Part shown: positions 41,251 to 50,411 of the stretch, piece after piece
Position numbering within the stretch: the first letter of the stretch is position 1
Layout: each line of letters opens with the position of its first letter
Assembly (NCBI GenBank): GCA_964451365.1
Contig: CAYVIB010000017.1
Coordinates: forward strand, 31,168-95,167
Origin: CAYVIB01 sp964451365
GTDB lineage: Bacteria; Pseudomonadota; Gammaproteobacteria; Pseudomonadales; Cellvibrionaceae
Direction: 5' to 3'
DNA length: 64,000 nt
The notes under the pieces: model-generated
Told to the model about the DNA's origin: nothing
The model's database searches: none
What the model saw: the letters and a program-made list of their open reading frames with translations, nothing else
Position numbers and translations under genes: made by a program

Positions 41251-44200
41251 TTAAGCGAAAGCGAGGTTTTCATCCTCCACCGCCAATTCTTCTTTTTCTC
41301 CACCCAGGTCCTTGGCAATCAACATGTAAACGGACGGAATCACGAACAGGGTGAAAAGGGTACCGATGGTCATCCCGCCCACCAATACCAGGCCGATGGA
41401 ATTACGCGCCTCGGCGCCGGCGCCAGTCACCAGTACCAGAGGAAAGTGGCCGGCCACGGTGGCGGCGGTGGTCATCAGCACCGGTCGCAGGCGGGTCAGG
41501 GCCGCTTCCTTGATGGCCGCCAGTTTGTTCAGCCCGTGCTCCTGCATTTTATTGGCGAATTCCACCACCAGGATACCGTTCTTGGAAACCAGGCCGATCA
41601 GTGTCACCAGGCCCACCTGGGAATAGATGTTCAAGGTGGTGGTCCAGCCGTCGGTCCAGTAGCTCATGTTGGGGTTGGGCATTTTCAGGAAGGTGAAAAT
41701 CAACGCGCCGAACATGGCCAGCGGCACCGAGCCCGCCAGGATTACCAGCGGGTCCCGAAAGCTGTTGAACTGCGCTGCCAGTACCAGGAAGATCAGCACC
41801 ACCGCCAGCGTAAAGGCGGGCAGGAATTTGTTGCCCTCGCGCCGCAGCTGCCGCGATTCACCGGTGTAATCAACCATATAGTTTTGCGGCAGGATTTCCG
41901 CGGCTTTTTCCTCCAAAACCTTAAGCGCGTCGTCCAGCGGTTGGACGGGCACGCCGCTGAGCGTGACGGCATTCAACTGCTGGAACCGGTTGAGGGAGCG
42001 GGGCACCGTTTCCTGCTCGATATGGGCAATGGTGCTGACCGGAATCAGGTCCCCTTCGGGCCCGGTGATATAAAGGTCCTCGAGCTGTCCCGGATTGAGC
42101 CGTTCCACCCGCTTGGCCTGCGGAATCACCCGGTAGCTGCGGCCGGAAATATTGAATCGATTGACATAAGCACCGCCCAGCATCACGCCGATATCGGCGC
42201 CCACCTGCTGCATGTTCAGGCCCAGGTCGGCCACTTTTTTGCGGTCGATTATCAGCTCCGCCTGGGGCAGGTCCACCTTGGTATCGATCGCCGGTGGAAA
42301 GGCGAACATGCCGCTTTGCATCGCCGTCATTTGCAGTTGTTCGGCAAAGCCGAGAATTTCGTCCGGCTCGGCGGTGGATGCGATAACAAACTCCACTGGC
42401 ATGCTGCCGCCGCCCGGCAGCGCCGGCGGCATAATCGGGAACAAGTTAATTCCGGTAATCTGGGCTAGTTTCTGGCTCACTTCCGGCATGATCTCGCCAA
42501 TGGCTCTTTCCCGTTCGTCCCATTCCTCCACCACCATGCCGGCAAAGCCGCCGGAGGGGAAAGTGAGCTGGAAGGTGAACTCTGTTTCGGGGACGCTCAT
42601 AAACGCTTCATTGGCGGCGGTCGAGTAAACGGTGGCCTGGTCGAGGGACGAATTCGAGGATGCCTCGACGATGCCGAATATCACCCCCTGGTCCTCTATC
42701 GGGGCCAACTCCTTGGGAGAGAACATGAACAGCGGGATGGCCAGTAAACTGATAACCGCCCACACAACGTAAACCGCCGGACGGTTGGCCAGGGATTTTT
42801 CCAGCAACACCTTGTAACGCGCGCGGACGCGGTCGAAGACGTGGGCGACCTTGCCAGCGAAACCGTGCTCTTCCATGCCTTCCTTGAGCAGGCGGGACGA
42901 CATCATTGGTGACAGCGTCAGCGCGACAATGCCTGAAATAGTAACCGCCCCGGCGAGAGTGAATGCAAACTCGCGGAACAGTGAGCCGGTCAGCCCGCCC
43001 TGCAGGCCGATGGGCAGGTACACCGCCACCAGGGTAATAGTCATTGAGATCACCGGGCCGACCAGTTCACGCGCACCCAGGATGGCTGCCTTCATCGGCG
43101 CCTGGCCTTCGCTGATATGGCGCTCGACGTTTTCCACCATCACGATGGCGTCGTCCACCACCAGGCCCACCGACAACACGACGGCCAGCAGGGTTAGCAG
43201 GTTCAGGCTGAAGCCGAACATCTGCATCAGGAACACCGCCCCGATCAGCGACAGCGGAATGGCGATTATCGGAATCACCACCGAGCGGATTGACCCCAAA
43301 AACAGGAAGATAATGATCACCACGATCAACAGGGTTTCGCTGAGGGTGCTGATAACCTCCTTGATTGAGGCCTCGATATATTCCGTGGCGTCGTAGGCAA
43401 TCAATGCCTCCATTCCCCTCGGCAGGGATTCCTGGATGCTGGCCATTTCCTCACGTACCAGCGTCATTACGTCCAGGGTGTTGGCGTTGGGCAGTGGCCA
43501 AATGCCCATAAACACGGCGTCCTTGCCGGAGTACCGCACCTCGGTATCGTAGGTTTCGGAGCCGAGTTCAACATCCGCCACATCCTTCAGGCGCACAATG
43601 GCGCCGTTTTCCGAGCGCAGCACCAGCTCCCGGAATTCATCCACTGTATGCAGGTCTGTATTGGCGGACAGGTTAACCTGGATCATCGCCCCCTTGGTCT
43701 GGCCCAGCGCCGCCAGGTAATTATTGGTGGACAGCGCCTGGCGCACCTGTGTCGGCGTGATATTGTGGGCGGCCATCAGGTCCGGCTTCAGCCAGATACG
43801 CATGGCGAACGGTCGGCCGCCGAGAATTTCCGCGCGCTGCACACCCTCCAGGGCGGCCAACCGGGGCTGTATCACTCTTGCAAGGTAATCCGTCACCTGG
43901 TTGTCGTCGAGAATTTCCGAACCGAAGCTTAAATAGGCGGCGGCGAACTGGCTGTCCGCGGATTCCACATTGATTACCGGTACCTCCGCTTCCGGCGGCA
44001 GGTCGCCCCGCACCTGGTTGACCTTGGAGGTGATTTCCGACAGCGCTTTGATAGGGTCGTAATTCAATTCCAGTAACACACGAATGGTCGAGACCCCTTG
44101 CGTGCTGGATGAAGAAATATAGTCAATACCGTCCGCGCCGGAAATCGCCCGCTCCAGCGGCGTGGTAATGAAACCTCTCACCAGCTCCGCATTGGCGCCG

Positions 44201-44361
44201 ATATAGGCGGTAGTGACGGTAATGGCGGCGTTGTCGTTGCGGGGAAACTGCCGGACGGTAACTGAATTAATGGCCTGCAAGCCGGCAATAACAATAATGA
44301 GGTTGACAACGATCGCCAGAACCGGGCGGCGAACAAAAATATCCGTGAATGATGATTTCAT
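41251..44361 (-). CDS. RND efflux pump inner-membrane permease
   Basis: A 1036-residue AcrB/MexF-like proton antiporter with 12 membrane helices and two large periplasmic loops. N-terminal FTDIFVRRPVLAIVVNLIIV and the helix-4 proton-relay motif VGLVVDDAIVMVENVER are present; the second half has LVSKNGILVVEFANKM and LRPVLMTTAATVAGHFPLVL. It should work with the adaptor encoded upstream on the same strand. No outer-membrane channel gene is nearby. Substrate unknown. Confidence 0.93.
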   Translation of the reverse strand: MKSSFTDIFVRRPVLAIVVNLIIVIAGLQAINSVTVRQFPRNDNAAITVTTAYIGANAELVRGFITTPLERAISGADGIDYISSSSTQGVSTIRVLLELNYDPIKALSEITSKVNQVRGDLPPEAEVPVINVESADSQFAAAYLSFGSEILDDNQVTDYLARVIQPRLAALEGVQRAEILGGRPFAMRIWLKPDLMAAHNITPTQVRQALSTNNYLAALGQTKGAMIQVNLSANTDLHTVDEFRELVLRSENGAIVRLKDVADVELGSETYDTEVRYSGKDAVFMGIWPLPNANTLDVMTLVREEMASIQESLPRGMEALIAYDATEYIEASIKEVISTLSETLLIVVIIIFLFLGSIRSVVIPIIAIPLSLIGAVFLMQMFGFSLNLLTLLAVVLSVGLVVDDAIVMVENVERHISEGQAPMKAAILGARELVGPVISMTITLVAVYLPIGLQGGLTGSLFREFAFTLAGAVTISGIVALTLSPMMSSRLLKEGMEEHGFAGKVAHVFDRVRARYKVLLEKSLANRPAVYVVWAVISLLAIPLFMFSPKELAPIEDQGVIFGIVEASSNSSLDQATVYSTAANEAFMSVPETEFTFQLTFPSGGFAGMVVEEWDERERAIGEIMPEVSQKLAQITGINLFPIMPPALPGGGSMPVEFVIASTAEPDEILGFAEQLQMTAMQSGMFAFPPAIDTKVDLPQAELIIDRKKVADLGLNMQQVGADIGVMLGGAYVNRFNISGRSYRVIPQAKRVERLNPGQLEDLYITGPEGDLIPVSTIAHIEQETVPRSLNRFQQLNAVTLSGVPVQPLDDALKVLEEKAAEILPQNYMVDYTGESRQLRREGNKFLPAFTLAVVLIFLVLAAQFNSFRDPLVILAGSVPLAMFGALIFTFLKMPNPNMSYWTDGWTTTLNIYSQVGLVTLIGLVSKNGILVVEFANKMQEHGLNKLAAIKEAALTRLRPVLMTTAATVAGHFPLVLVTGAGAEARNSIGLVLVGGMTIGTLFTLFVIPSVYMLIAKDLGGEKEELAVEDENLAFA

Positions 44362-44435
44362 CTGTCTGCTTTCTTGCTAATGGTTGGTCCTGTGGCCCTT
44401 TTTATGGGTGCCTGGTTATGGTGCCTGGATTTGGA

Positions 44436-44463
44436 TAGGGGCGGACACGCGGGTTCGCCCCTA
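44436..44463. repeat. Small palindrome TAGGGGCG/CGCCCCTA
   Basis: A perfect 8-bp stem around a 12-base loop (GACACGCGGGTT) in the 125-base gap between the RND adaptor and pump genes. It resembles dispersed GGGGCG-N-CGCCCC repeats and may form an mRNA hairpin between the two genes. Confidence 0.55.
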
Positions 44464-44486
44464 CAGCCGGGTTCCGGGAAAAAATA

Positions 44487-45617
44487 TCAGGAATCGTTTG
44501 GCTGCGGATTCAAACTGAATTCCGGTCGTGTTTCGTTGTTGATTGCGATGGGAGCACCGTTGCGCAGTTTAAAAACACCCGCGCTGACCACCGTCGCGCC
44601 CGGCTCCACGCCGGCCTCGATTTGAACGTAGTCGCCCCGGGTTCTGCCCAGGCGGACAAACTGCTGCGAAGCGACCAGCTTTTTCTCGCCGGTGTCCGGG
44701 TCCTGCTGTTCCTCGACAATAAAAACCGAGTCGCCGTAAGTGGCGTAAGCCACCGCCGTTACCGGCACGGCGATCACGTTATTCTCCGCCGGCAGTACCA
44801 CCTCGACCTTGGCAAACATGCCGGGCAACAATTCCTTGTTCTTGTTATCGAGCGTGGCCTGCAGGCGCACATTGCGCGTGGACGAGTCCACTTCCGGGTT
44901 GATTGCCGTCAGCTTGCCGGTAAAGACCTTGCCCGGCACCGCGTCCGATGTCAGGCGCACTTCAAGTCCCGGTTTCAGTTTCGGCAATTCCTTTTGTGGC
45001 AGATAGAAGTTGGCGAAAATGGGATCGAACTGCTGAAGCGAAACAATGGGAGCGCCGCTGTTTAGATCCTGCCCCAGATTCACCAGGCGAATACCCAGGT
45101 GTCCGTCAAACGGCGCGACAATGGTTTTTTTGGCGATGGTGGTGCGAATCGTATCGGCCTGGGCGACGGCTTCCTTGTAACGGGCTTCGGCGGTATCGAA
45201 TTCCAGTTTCGATGTTACCTTCTTGTTGAAAAGCTCGGTGGCGCGTTCGAGATTGCTTTTGGTTAATGCAACACTGGCTTCGGCGGCGCGTAATTGCGCT
45301 TTTTCCGAGGAGATATCCTGTTGCACCAAAAGTTCTCCGGCCTTGACTGTACTGCCGGCGTCAAAATGAATGCTGGCAACACGACCGGGTACTTCGGCGG
45401 TAATGGTGACACCCTGCACCGCTTCGAGAGAACTCACCGAGGGCAGGGTAATTTCCCAATGCTGGGTTTCCACCGGTGAACTGGATACGACAGTGGGGGG
45501 TAGCACCATGCTTTCCCCGGCTTTCATCAGGGTCATAAACTGCAGGGCCTTCGTACCGCCCAGCAGACCGACAACGGCCAACAGGCCAAAAATAGTAAAG
45601 AGGATGTTCTTCTTCAT
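44487..45617 (-). CDS. RND efflux periplasmic adaptor (membrane fusion protein)
   Basis: A 376-residue HlyD/AcrA-type adaptor anchored by an N-terminal helix (ILFTIFGLLAVVGLLGGTKAL). Lipoyl half-motifs (VPGRVASIHFDAGSTVKAGE and APFDGHLGIRLVNLGQ) flank a coiled-coil hairpin (KAQLRAAEASVALTKSNLER). The beta-barrel and membrane-proximal domains follow. First gene of the pump operon; a TGACA-TCT-TGTCA palindrome lies 69-81 bases upstream of its start. Confidence 0.92.
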   Translation of the reverse strand: MKKNILFTIFGLLAVVGLLGGTKALQFMTLMKAGESMVLPPTVVSSSPVETQHWEITLPSVSSLEAVQGVTITAEVPGRVASIHFDAGSTVKAGELLVQQDISSEKAQLRAAEASVALTKSNLERATELFNKKVTSKLEFDTAEARYKEAVAQADTIRTTIAKKTIVAPFDGHLGIRLVNLGQDLNSGAPIVSLQQFDPIFANFYLPQKELPKLKPGLEVRLTSDAVPGKVFTGKLTAINPEVDSSTRNVRLQATLDNKNKELLPGMFAKVEVVLPAENNVIAVPVTAVAYATYGDSVFIVEEQQDPDTGEKKLVASQQFVRLGRTRGDYVQIEAGVEPGATVVSAGVFKLRNGAPIAINNETRPEFSLNPQPNDS

Positions 45618-45685
45618 AAGTCCTTTCTTTATGTAACAGAAAACAGCGGTATAAAAACGATATGGAAAATAACTTCGACGGACTG

Positions 45686-45703
45686 TGACATCTTGTCATG
45701 TCA
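45686..45703. promoter_or_regulatory. TGACA-TCT-TGTCA palindrome upstream of the RND operon
   Basis: Half-sites TGACA (45686-45690) and TGTCA (45694-45698) with a 3-base centre, followed directly by another TGTCA (45699-45703). The arrangement matches the palindromes at 31630 and 31918 near the DesK/DesR-like system. It also loosely resembles CusR-type copper boxes. Confidence 0.45.
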
Positions 45704-46181
45704 TTGTCCGCCGCCTGCAAAATTCAGGCGCGGATGCGCGTATACTGAATTTTGCGGGCTCGCATGACCGGGTTGTCGTCGTCGGCAAATCCTTGTGCTG
45801 CAGCTAAACCGGCAATATTCATCGCCGGATCAATACTGCCTTCCCAGCGTCCATCCCCGTTTGATTTCCAGCGAAAAACACGACACAACCTCTGTGGAAT
45901 CTAAAAAATGCGGATGATGGTAAATTTGCGATGACAATTGCGGAACACTCTCCCCCTACGGCAGGGGGAAAAAGGCTGCGACATCGTATAACAAAGTCAT
46001 GTGAAATTAAACGGAAAATCTAACGCAAAAAGTCGAACCTTTCTGTAATTTCTTGTATGAATGGAAGGCATTAAAATTTTTTAATTCCTTTTTTGCCTTA
46101 ACAATCAATAAGAAATGCGATTCTCTTTTCCGTGCCGGGAACAAAAAAACGAATTTTGCAAAAAAATGACAACCGTTATCA
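45704..46181. other. Intergenic region without a supported gene
   Basis: 478 bases between the pump promoter and yaiI. A CCCCCT/AGGGGG hairpin lies near 45953-45969. The 3' part (46000-46180) is AT-rich. Nothing else could be supported. Confidence 0.5.
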
Positions 46182-46646
46182 TTAAGACGGATTTGTTCCA
46201 CGAATTAACCTGCTCAGCAGCTTGTCCAACTGATCGGCAAAAGTCTTGCGATCACCCTGCCCGAGAGGCGCGGGGCCACCGGTATTAACACCGCTGGAAC
46301 GAAGGGATTCCATGAAATCGCGCATATTCAGTCGCGAGCGGATGTTGTCCTCGGTGTAACGTTCGCCGCGTGGACTGAGCACAAGTGCTCCCTTGGCGAT
46401 TGCTTCCGCCGCCAGGGGAATATCGGCGGTAATAACCAGATCTCCCGCACCTAGCCGCCGGACGATCTCGTTATCGGCAATATCGAACCCGGAAGGAACC
46501 TGCAAAAACTGAATATGCCGTGACGACGGGATCTTTATTGGCTGGTTGGCTACCAGTGTCATCGCAGTACCGGTTCTTTCGGCAGCGCGAAAAAGAATTT
46601 CCTTGATCGTCACCGGACAGGCATCGGCGTCCACCCATATTTTCAT
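46182..46646 (-). CDS. yaiI: YaiI/YqxD family protein (UPF0178)
   Basis: A 154-residue cytoplasmic protein with the family start MKIWVDADACPVTIKEILF and conserved VANQPIKIP, GDLVITADIPLAAEAI, ALVLSPRGERYTEDNI and the GVNTGGPAPLGQGDRKTFA motif. It has a PIN-like fold; biochemical function is not established. Monocistronic by spacing. Confidence 0.93.
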   Translation of the reverse strand: MKIWVDADACPVTIKEILFRAAERTGTAMTLVANQPIKIPSSRHIQFLQVPSGFDIADNEIVRRLGAGDLVITADIPLAAEAIAKGALVLSPRGERYTEDNIRSRLNMRDFMESLRSSGVNTGGPAPLGQGDRKTFADQLDKLLSRLIRGTNPS

Positions 46647-46693
46647 TTCGCCACCACAGCCCTAAACATCCTGGCCACTAAACACCCTGACCA

Positions 46694-47110
46694 CTAAGCA
46701 TTCTCATCCTTGGGGCCCACCCAAACCAGGGGATTGTGAGCGACCTCCCAAAGGTGGCCATCCGGATCCTTAAAATAACCGGAGTAACCGCCCCAGAAAA
46801 CCTTTTGTCCCGGTTTTGTCAGGGTTGCGCCGGCGGCAACCGCCTCTTCCAAAACCCGGTCCACCTCGGCTTCCGACGCGACATTGTGTGCGAGGGTAAA
46901 CCCGCCAAAGCCGCTGCCTTCCGCCGGCACCATGGCATCTTCCGCCAGTGACTCGCGGGAATAAAGGCCCAGCCAGGTTCCGTTGAGAGTAAAAAAAGCA
47001 ACCGAAGGGGGTGATTCCATTAGCGGGAATCCGAGGCCGTCGCGATAAAACCGGACGGACTTTTCCAGATCTTTCACGCCGAGCGTAACAAGGCTAATTC
47101 TCGGTTTCAT
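46694..47110 (-). CDS. VOC family (glyoxalase-like) protein
   Basis: A 138-residue vicinal-oxygen-chelate protein. It has two beta-alpha-beta-beta-beta modules: ISLVTLGVKDLEKSVRFYRD at the start and HNVASEAEVDRVLEEAVAAG, then GYSGYFKDPDGHLWEVAHNP, the terminal metal-ligand motif with Glu. Substrate unknown. Compact size fits a homodimer. Confidence 0.88.
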   Translation of the reverse strand: MKPRISLVTLGVKDLEKSVRFYRDGLGFPLMESPPSVAFFTLNGTWLGLYSRESLAEDAMVPAEGSGFGGFTLAHNVASEAEVDRVLEEAVAAGATLTKPGQKVFWGGYSGYFKDPDGHLWEVAHNPLVWVGPKDENA

Positions 47111-47136
47111 TACGCGCTTCTCCTGTGTTTTTTCAT

Positions 47137-47484
47137 CTAGGCGGACCTGCCATCATAGTGGTTGATGGCGACTTTGGATGAGTCGAAGTTTTCCAGGCAA
47201 CGCGTGTTAACCGCCACCATCTCATTGCCTTTCTCATCGGCGCCGAAACTCAGCGGGGCACAGCCGCAACGCGGGCAGAATGTGTGTTTGATGATCTCCT
47301 TGTTGAAGGTATAAGTCGTCATTTCGTTGGCTGAGTCTTTCAGCGTAAGCCGGTCCCGAGGAGCGAACCACAGCAGGTAGCCGCGCTTGCTGCAAATTGA
47401 ACAGTTACACTCCACGACCGAATCGATATCACCTTCAACTTCGAAAGAAATATTTCCGCAGTGACAGCCGCCCTGGTGTTTCAT
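47137..47484 (-). CDS. GFA family zinc protein
   Basis: A 115-residue protein of the glutathione-dependent formaldehyde-activating (GFA/CENP-V) fold. Zinc ligands are visible as GGCHCGNISF, CNCSICSKRG and FCPRCGCAPLS. It is a member of a broad family that is mostly uncharacterised, so the formaldehyde role is not implied. One of three GFA genes in this window (also 51842 and 59941). Confidence 0.9.
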   Translation of the reverse strand: MKHQGGCHCGNISFEVEGDIDSVVECNCSICSKRGYLLWFAPRDRLTLKDSANEMTTYTFNKEIIKHTFCPRCGCAPLSFGADEKGNEMVAVNTRCLENFDSSKVAINHYDGRSA

Positions 47485-47535
47485 ATAAACTCCCGTTGCT
47501 CAAAAATGATGTATGAAGTGGATGATGAAGAATTA

Positions 47536-47973
47536 TTACCTGGCTTTCACCACCACTGTGCCTGCCAGCTTGTCGTGCCAGCCCTGTTTGCGCTGATCGA
47601 ACGCAACCCAGATAAACCCCAGAAGCAAGGGTATAGTCGATAAATAATACGCAAAATAGCGGCCGACCAATTGACCCGTTGAGGGCTTTTCACCGGTATT
47701 GGCGTCCACAATCTTGAGGTGCAGCGCCATTTTGCCGGGGGTGGCCGACTTGTACACCCAAAATAAAATCACCGCGACCGCGGGGAAAACATAATTGAGT
47801 AAAAAGCTCCACAGTCCCGGGGTGGTACCTCCGCCGGTCCAAAAAGAGGTTCCGTAAACCAGGCTTAGCACCGGAACGAGAACCATCAACATCAAAAGCG
47901 TATCAATTAAAGATGCCACAAGTCGTATCCAGAAACCGCCGTATTTGCTGGTGTCGCGCTCTGTTTTGTTCAT
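47536..47973 (-). CDS. RDD family membrane protein
   Basis: A 145-residue protein beginning with the RDD pattern (YGGFWIRLVASLIDTLLMLMV). It has three hydrophobic helices, the loop motif SATPGKMALHLKIVDANTG and a second Arg/Asp-containing helix (VAFDQRKQGWHDKLAGT). RDD proteins are thought to be transporters or ion handlers; function here unknown. Confidence 0.87.
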   Translation of the reverse strand: MNKTERDTSKYGGFWIRLVASLIDTLLMLMVLVPVLSLVYGTSFWTGGGTTPGLWSFLLNYVFPAVAVILFWVYKSATPGKMALHLKIVDANTGEKPSTGQLVGRYFAYYLSTIPLLLGFIWVAFDQRKQGWHDKLAGTVVVKAR

Positions 47974-47996
47974 ATTTTCGGTACCGGGCTTATTTT

Positions 47997-48015
47997 ATGT
48001 AATTGCTTATTACAT
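47997..48015. promoter_or_regulatory. Palindrome ATGTAAT-TGCTT-ATTACAT upstream of the RDD gene
   Basis: A perfect 7-bp palindrome with a 5-base spacer, 24-42 bases upstream of the RDD gene start. It may be an operator; no regulator is suggested by the sequence. Confidence 0.35.
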
Positions 48016-48402
48016 CAAAAGAGGTGTTTGTCTTTATACCTTATTTGAGTGAGTTATTGCAGAATACAGCCCGCCACATCGGCACGCGCGATCTTTCCGC
48101 CTTGATTTCCTTCAGGTCCGTCCGAACGACAGGCCAGCCAGACCTGAATTCTAACCGGGACCTCCTGACGGCTTCTGTCATGATAGATTCATCCCGGCAA
48201 CAGGGGGTTGAGGAGCCGGTCGTGGAACGGGCCGCCTGCCGGTGCCGCTCCGTATTCGTTGGTCGGGTCAATAACATTTGCCGCGCCTGGTTTCCCAATT
48301 GGCGGCGATGGATAGCGAATCGGACAGGCGCATAATCGACAATTTTGCAGGTCTAATAATGGCCGGTAGGGTGGGTAAGCAGCGCCACCCATCTTGTCCT
48401 GC
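48016..48402. other. Intergenic region without a supported gene
   Basis: 387 bases between the RDD gene promoter and the xylanase 3' end. Several short open frames cross it on both strands, but none has a convincing ribosome site or recognisable sequence. Confidence 0.45.
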
Positions 48403-49551
48403 TTATTTCGCTTTTTTCGGCACATCCAACACCGCCTTTAAAGCCGGTTTTGCTTGTTTGCTTCTATCGAAGAGCAGGGTGTAGTTCATCCGGTTGGGAA
48501 TGGGATAGCCATTTTTCCACGACATATCATCATGCACGCCCCACAGCGTTACCCGGTCGATCTTGTCCCGCTTGCGGTAAAAAATACTGAACAATTCGGC
48601 GTAGCGGTCGGTGAGTTGTTGTTGCACGTCTTTCGGCAGCCCGTTCTTGTAAGGATCGAGAAATTCCTCGAACTCCTCCAGTTGAAATTGCTCATGCATC
48701 ATGCCGGTGCCGATGATCTGTCCCTCCTTCGTCAGCGGCAGTACATCCACATCCAGCTCGGTAATCATGACCTTGACACCCAGCGCGGCGTAAGCATCGA
48801 TGGCGTCTTCAATATATTTGTTTTTCGGAAAATTCAGTCCCCAATGGCCCTGAATGCCAATGCCATCAATTCGAATGCCTTCCTTCTGCAACATCTTTAC
48901 CATGCGAACAATGCCGTCCCGTTTTGCGGGTCGCCAGGCGTTAAAGTCGTTGTAGTAGAGTTCCGCGTTGGGCGCGTATTCGCTGGCGAACTTGAACGCG
49001 TGCTTTACCAACTCGTCGCCACTGCCCACACCTCGTACCCAGGTAGTGGGGCGATACGATCCATCGTTATCGATTACTTCGTTGACGACATCCCACGCGT
49101 GAACGCGGCCGGCATACCGGCCAGCCACGGTTTTGATATGTTCGCGCATCCGTTCGATCTGCGCCTCGGGGGTGTTGGGATTGCCTTTTTCATCCTTGAA
49201 AAACCATTCCGGCGTCTGGTTGTGCCACACCAGGGTATGGCCGACGATAAACATATCGTGCTTTTCCCCGAATTCCACAAAGGCGTCCGCCGGGCCAAAG
49301 TTATACACGCCGGGCTCGGGATTAATGGGGCCTGCCTTCATCACATTCTCCGCGGTAATGGTGTTGAAGTGCTTAACCACGATATCCGCCGAGGCCTTGT
49401 CTTCGCCGCTCACGATCGCTTCATTCAGTGCCGTGCCCGTTAAAAAAGCCTCTTTATAGACATCTTTCAACACCGCCGGTGGCTTGGCCGCAACGGCGGG
49501 ATTGACAAGAAAGAAAAGGATGGGAGCAAATAGCAGGATCGGATTTTTCAT
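48403..49551 (-). CDS. Secreted GH10 endo-1,4-beta-xylanase
   Basis: A 382-residue exported glycoside hydrolase. Signal MKNPILLFAPILFFLVNPAVA is followed by a single GH10 TIM barrel: FNTITAENVMKAG, HTLVWHNQTPEWF, acid/base Glu158 in WDVVNEVID, nucleophile Glu265 in ITELDVDVLP and the C-terminal TLWGVHDDMSWKNG. No carbohydrate-binding module. It should hydrolyse xylan backbone. ATG 49551 with AGGAACAG upstream; the longer frame upstream has no signal. Confidence 0.95.
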   Translation of the reverse strand: MKNPILLFAPILFFLVNPAVAAKPPAVLKDVYKEAFLTGTALNEAIVSGEDKASADIVVKHFNTITAENVMKAGPINPEPGVYNFGPADAFVEFGEKHDMFIVGHTLVWHNQTPEWFFKDEKGNPNTPEAQIERMREHIKTVAGRYAGRVHAWDVVNEVIDNDGSYRPTTWVRGVGSGDELVKHAFKFASEYAPNAELYYNDFNAWRPAKRDGIVRMVKMLQKEGIRIDGIGIQGHWGLNFPKNKYIEDAIDAYAALGVKVMITELDVDVLPLTKEGQIIGTGMMHEQFQLEEFEEFLDPYKNGLPKDVQQQLTDRYAELFSIFYRKRDKIDRVTLWGVHDDMSWKNGYPIPNRMNYTLLFDRSKQAKPALKAVLDVPKKAK

Positions 49552-49697
49552 TGGTTCTGTTCCTGGCTGAAAGTCATGATGACAAGAAGCGGGCAGGATA
49601 AACGCCTTTTTTGGCAATGTCCAACCGGAAGCGGGTGGACGGCCGATTGTGAAAATAATCTCGATGCCTGATTTTTTGAGTATTTTTATATGGAGCG

Positions 49698-49718
49698 CTC
49701 CTCCTATTTAGGGAGGAG
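49698..49718. terminator. Hairpin after the GNAT gene, REP-like
   Basis: CTCCTCC and GGAGGAG form a perfect 7-bp stem around a 7-base loop just downstream of the minus-strand acetyltransferase stop. The adjoining CCCCTCCCGGCCTCC is shared with the inverted repeat at 39921. Confidence 0.45.
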
Positions 49719-49730
49719 GCCGGGAGGGGA

Positions 49731-50315
49731 TTAAGCCTGCAATTTAAAAACCAGATTACTTTTAACCCCCTCCCACTCATTGCGAATAATACTGAATATA
49801 ACGGAGTCCCTTACCCGGCCATCGGGCATAATCCGATGACTACGCAGAATACCTTCCTGCTTGGCGCCCAGCCTGAGAATTGCGTTGCGGGAACGTTCGT
49901 TCAGGTAATCCGTCAGGAATTCAACCCGGTTAAGTTCCAGCGTATCGAATGCGTGGGTCAGCATTAACAATTTGGCTTCCGTGTTGACGCGGGTACGTTG
50001 GTATGATTTGGCCAAAAAAGTAAATCCGATTTCAACGCGTTTATCCTCGGGACTGGCTCGCATAAAGCGCGTTGACCCGGCCACCTTATTGGTTGCCTTG
50101 TCGATAGTGGCGAACGCCAGGGTGTCTCCCTGGCCGTATCCAAACTCGGCGCCCTCCAGAAAGTTATCGATATTGTCCGGGTGCGGTACCAGGGTGAAGA
50201 ACAATTTCCACAACTCGCCGTCACGAATTGCCGCTGCCAATCCGTCCCTGTGGCTGGTGCCTAACGGCTCCAGGCGAACGTGTCGGCCTTCGAGAGTGAC
50301 TTTATCCAAATCCAT
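49731..50315 (-). CDS. GNAT acetyltransferase, RimJ/RimL-like
   Basis: A 194-residue acetyl-CoA N-acyltransferase. It has the RimL-type start VTLEGRHVRLEPLG, the substrate strand KVAGSTRFMRASPEDKRVEIGF and the acetyl-CoA region with YQRTRVNTEAKLLMLTHAFDTL, NRVEFLTDYLNERSRNAIL and LGAKQEGILR. Related proteins modify protein N-termini or small molecules; substrate unknown. Confidence 0.9.
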   Translation of the reverse strand: MDLDKVTLEGRHVRLEPLGTSHRDGLAAAIRDGELWKLFFTLVPHPDNIDNFLEGAEFGYGQGDTLAFATIDKATNKVAGSTRFMRASPEDKRVEIGFTFLAKSYQRTRVNTEAKLLMLTHAFDTLELNRVEFLTDYLNERSRNAILRLGAKQEGILRSHRIMPDGRVRDSVIFSIIRNEWEGVKSNLVFKLQA

Positions 50316-50411
50316 ATCTGTTCCTTCGCTTGATTTTTTTCAGGGAGAGGGAGTTTAGCGCAGAATATTCAGCTCACGAAACGGCTGGCTATGAATTGCT
50401 CCCTGTCAAAG

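Noticed and set aside
45686..45703. Pho box in front of the RND operon
   Set aside because: TGTCA units are present but inverted and not spaced at 11 bp as direct repeats; better described as a TGACA palindrome.
48041..48298. Minus-strand 85-codon frame in the 48.0-48.4 kb intergenic region
   Set aside because: Arg-rich composition, no ribosome site and no recognised family; other frames overlap it equally.
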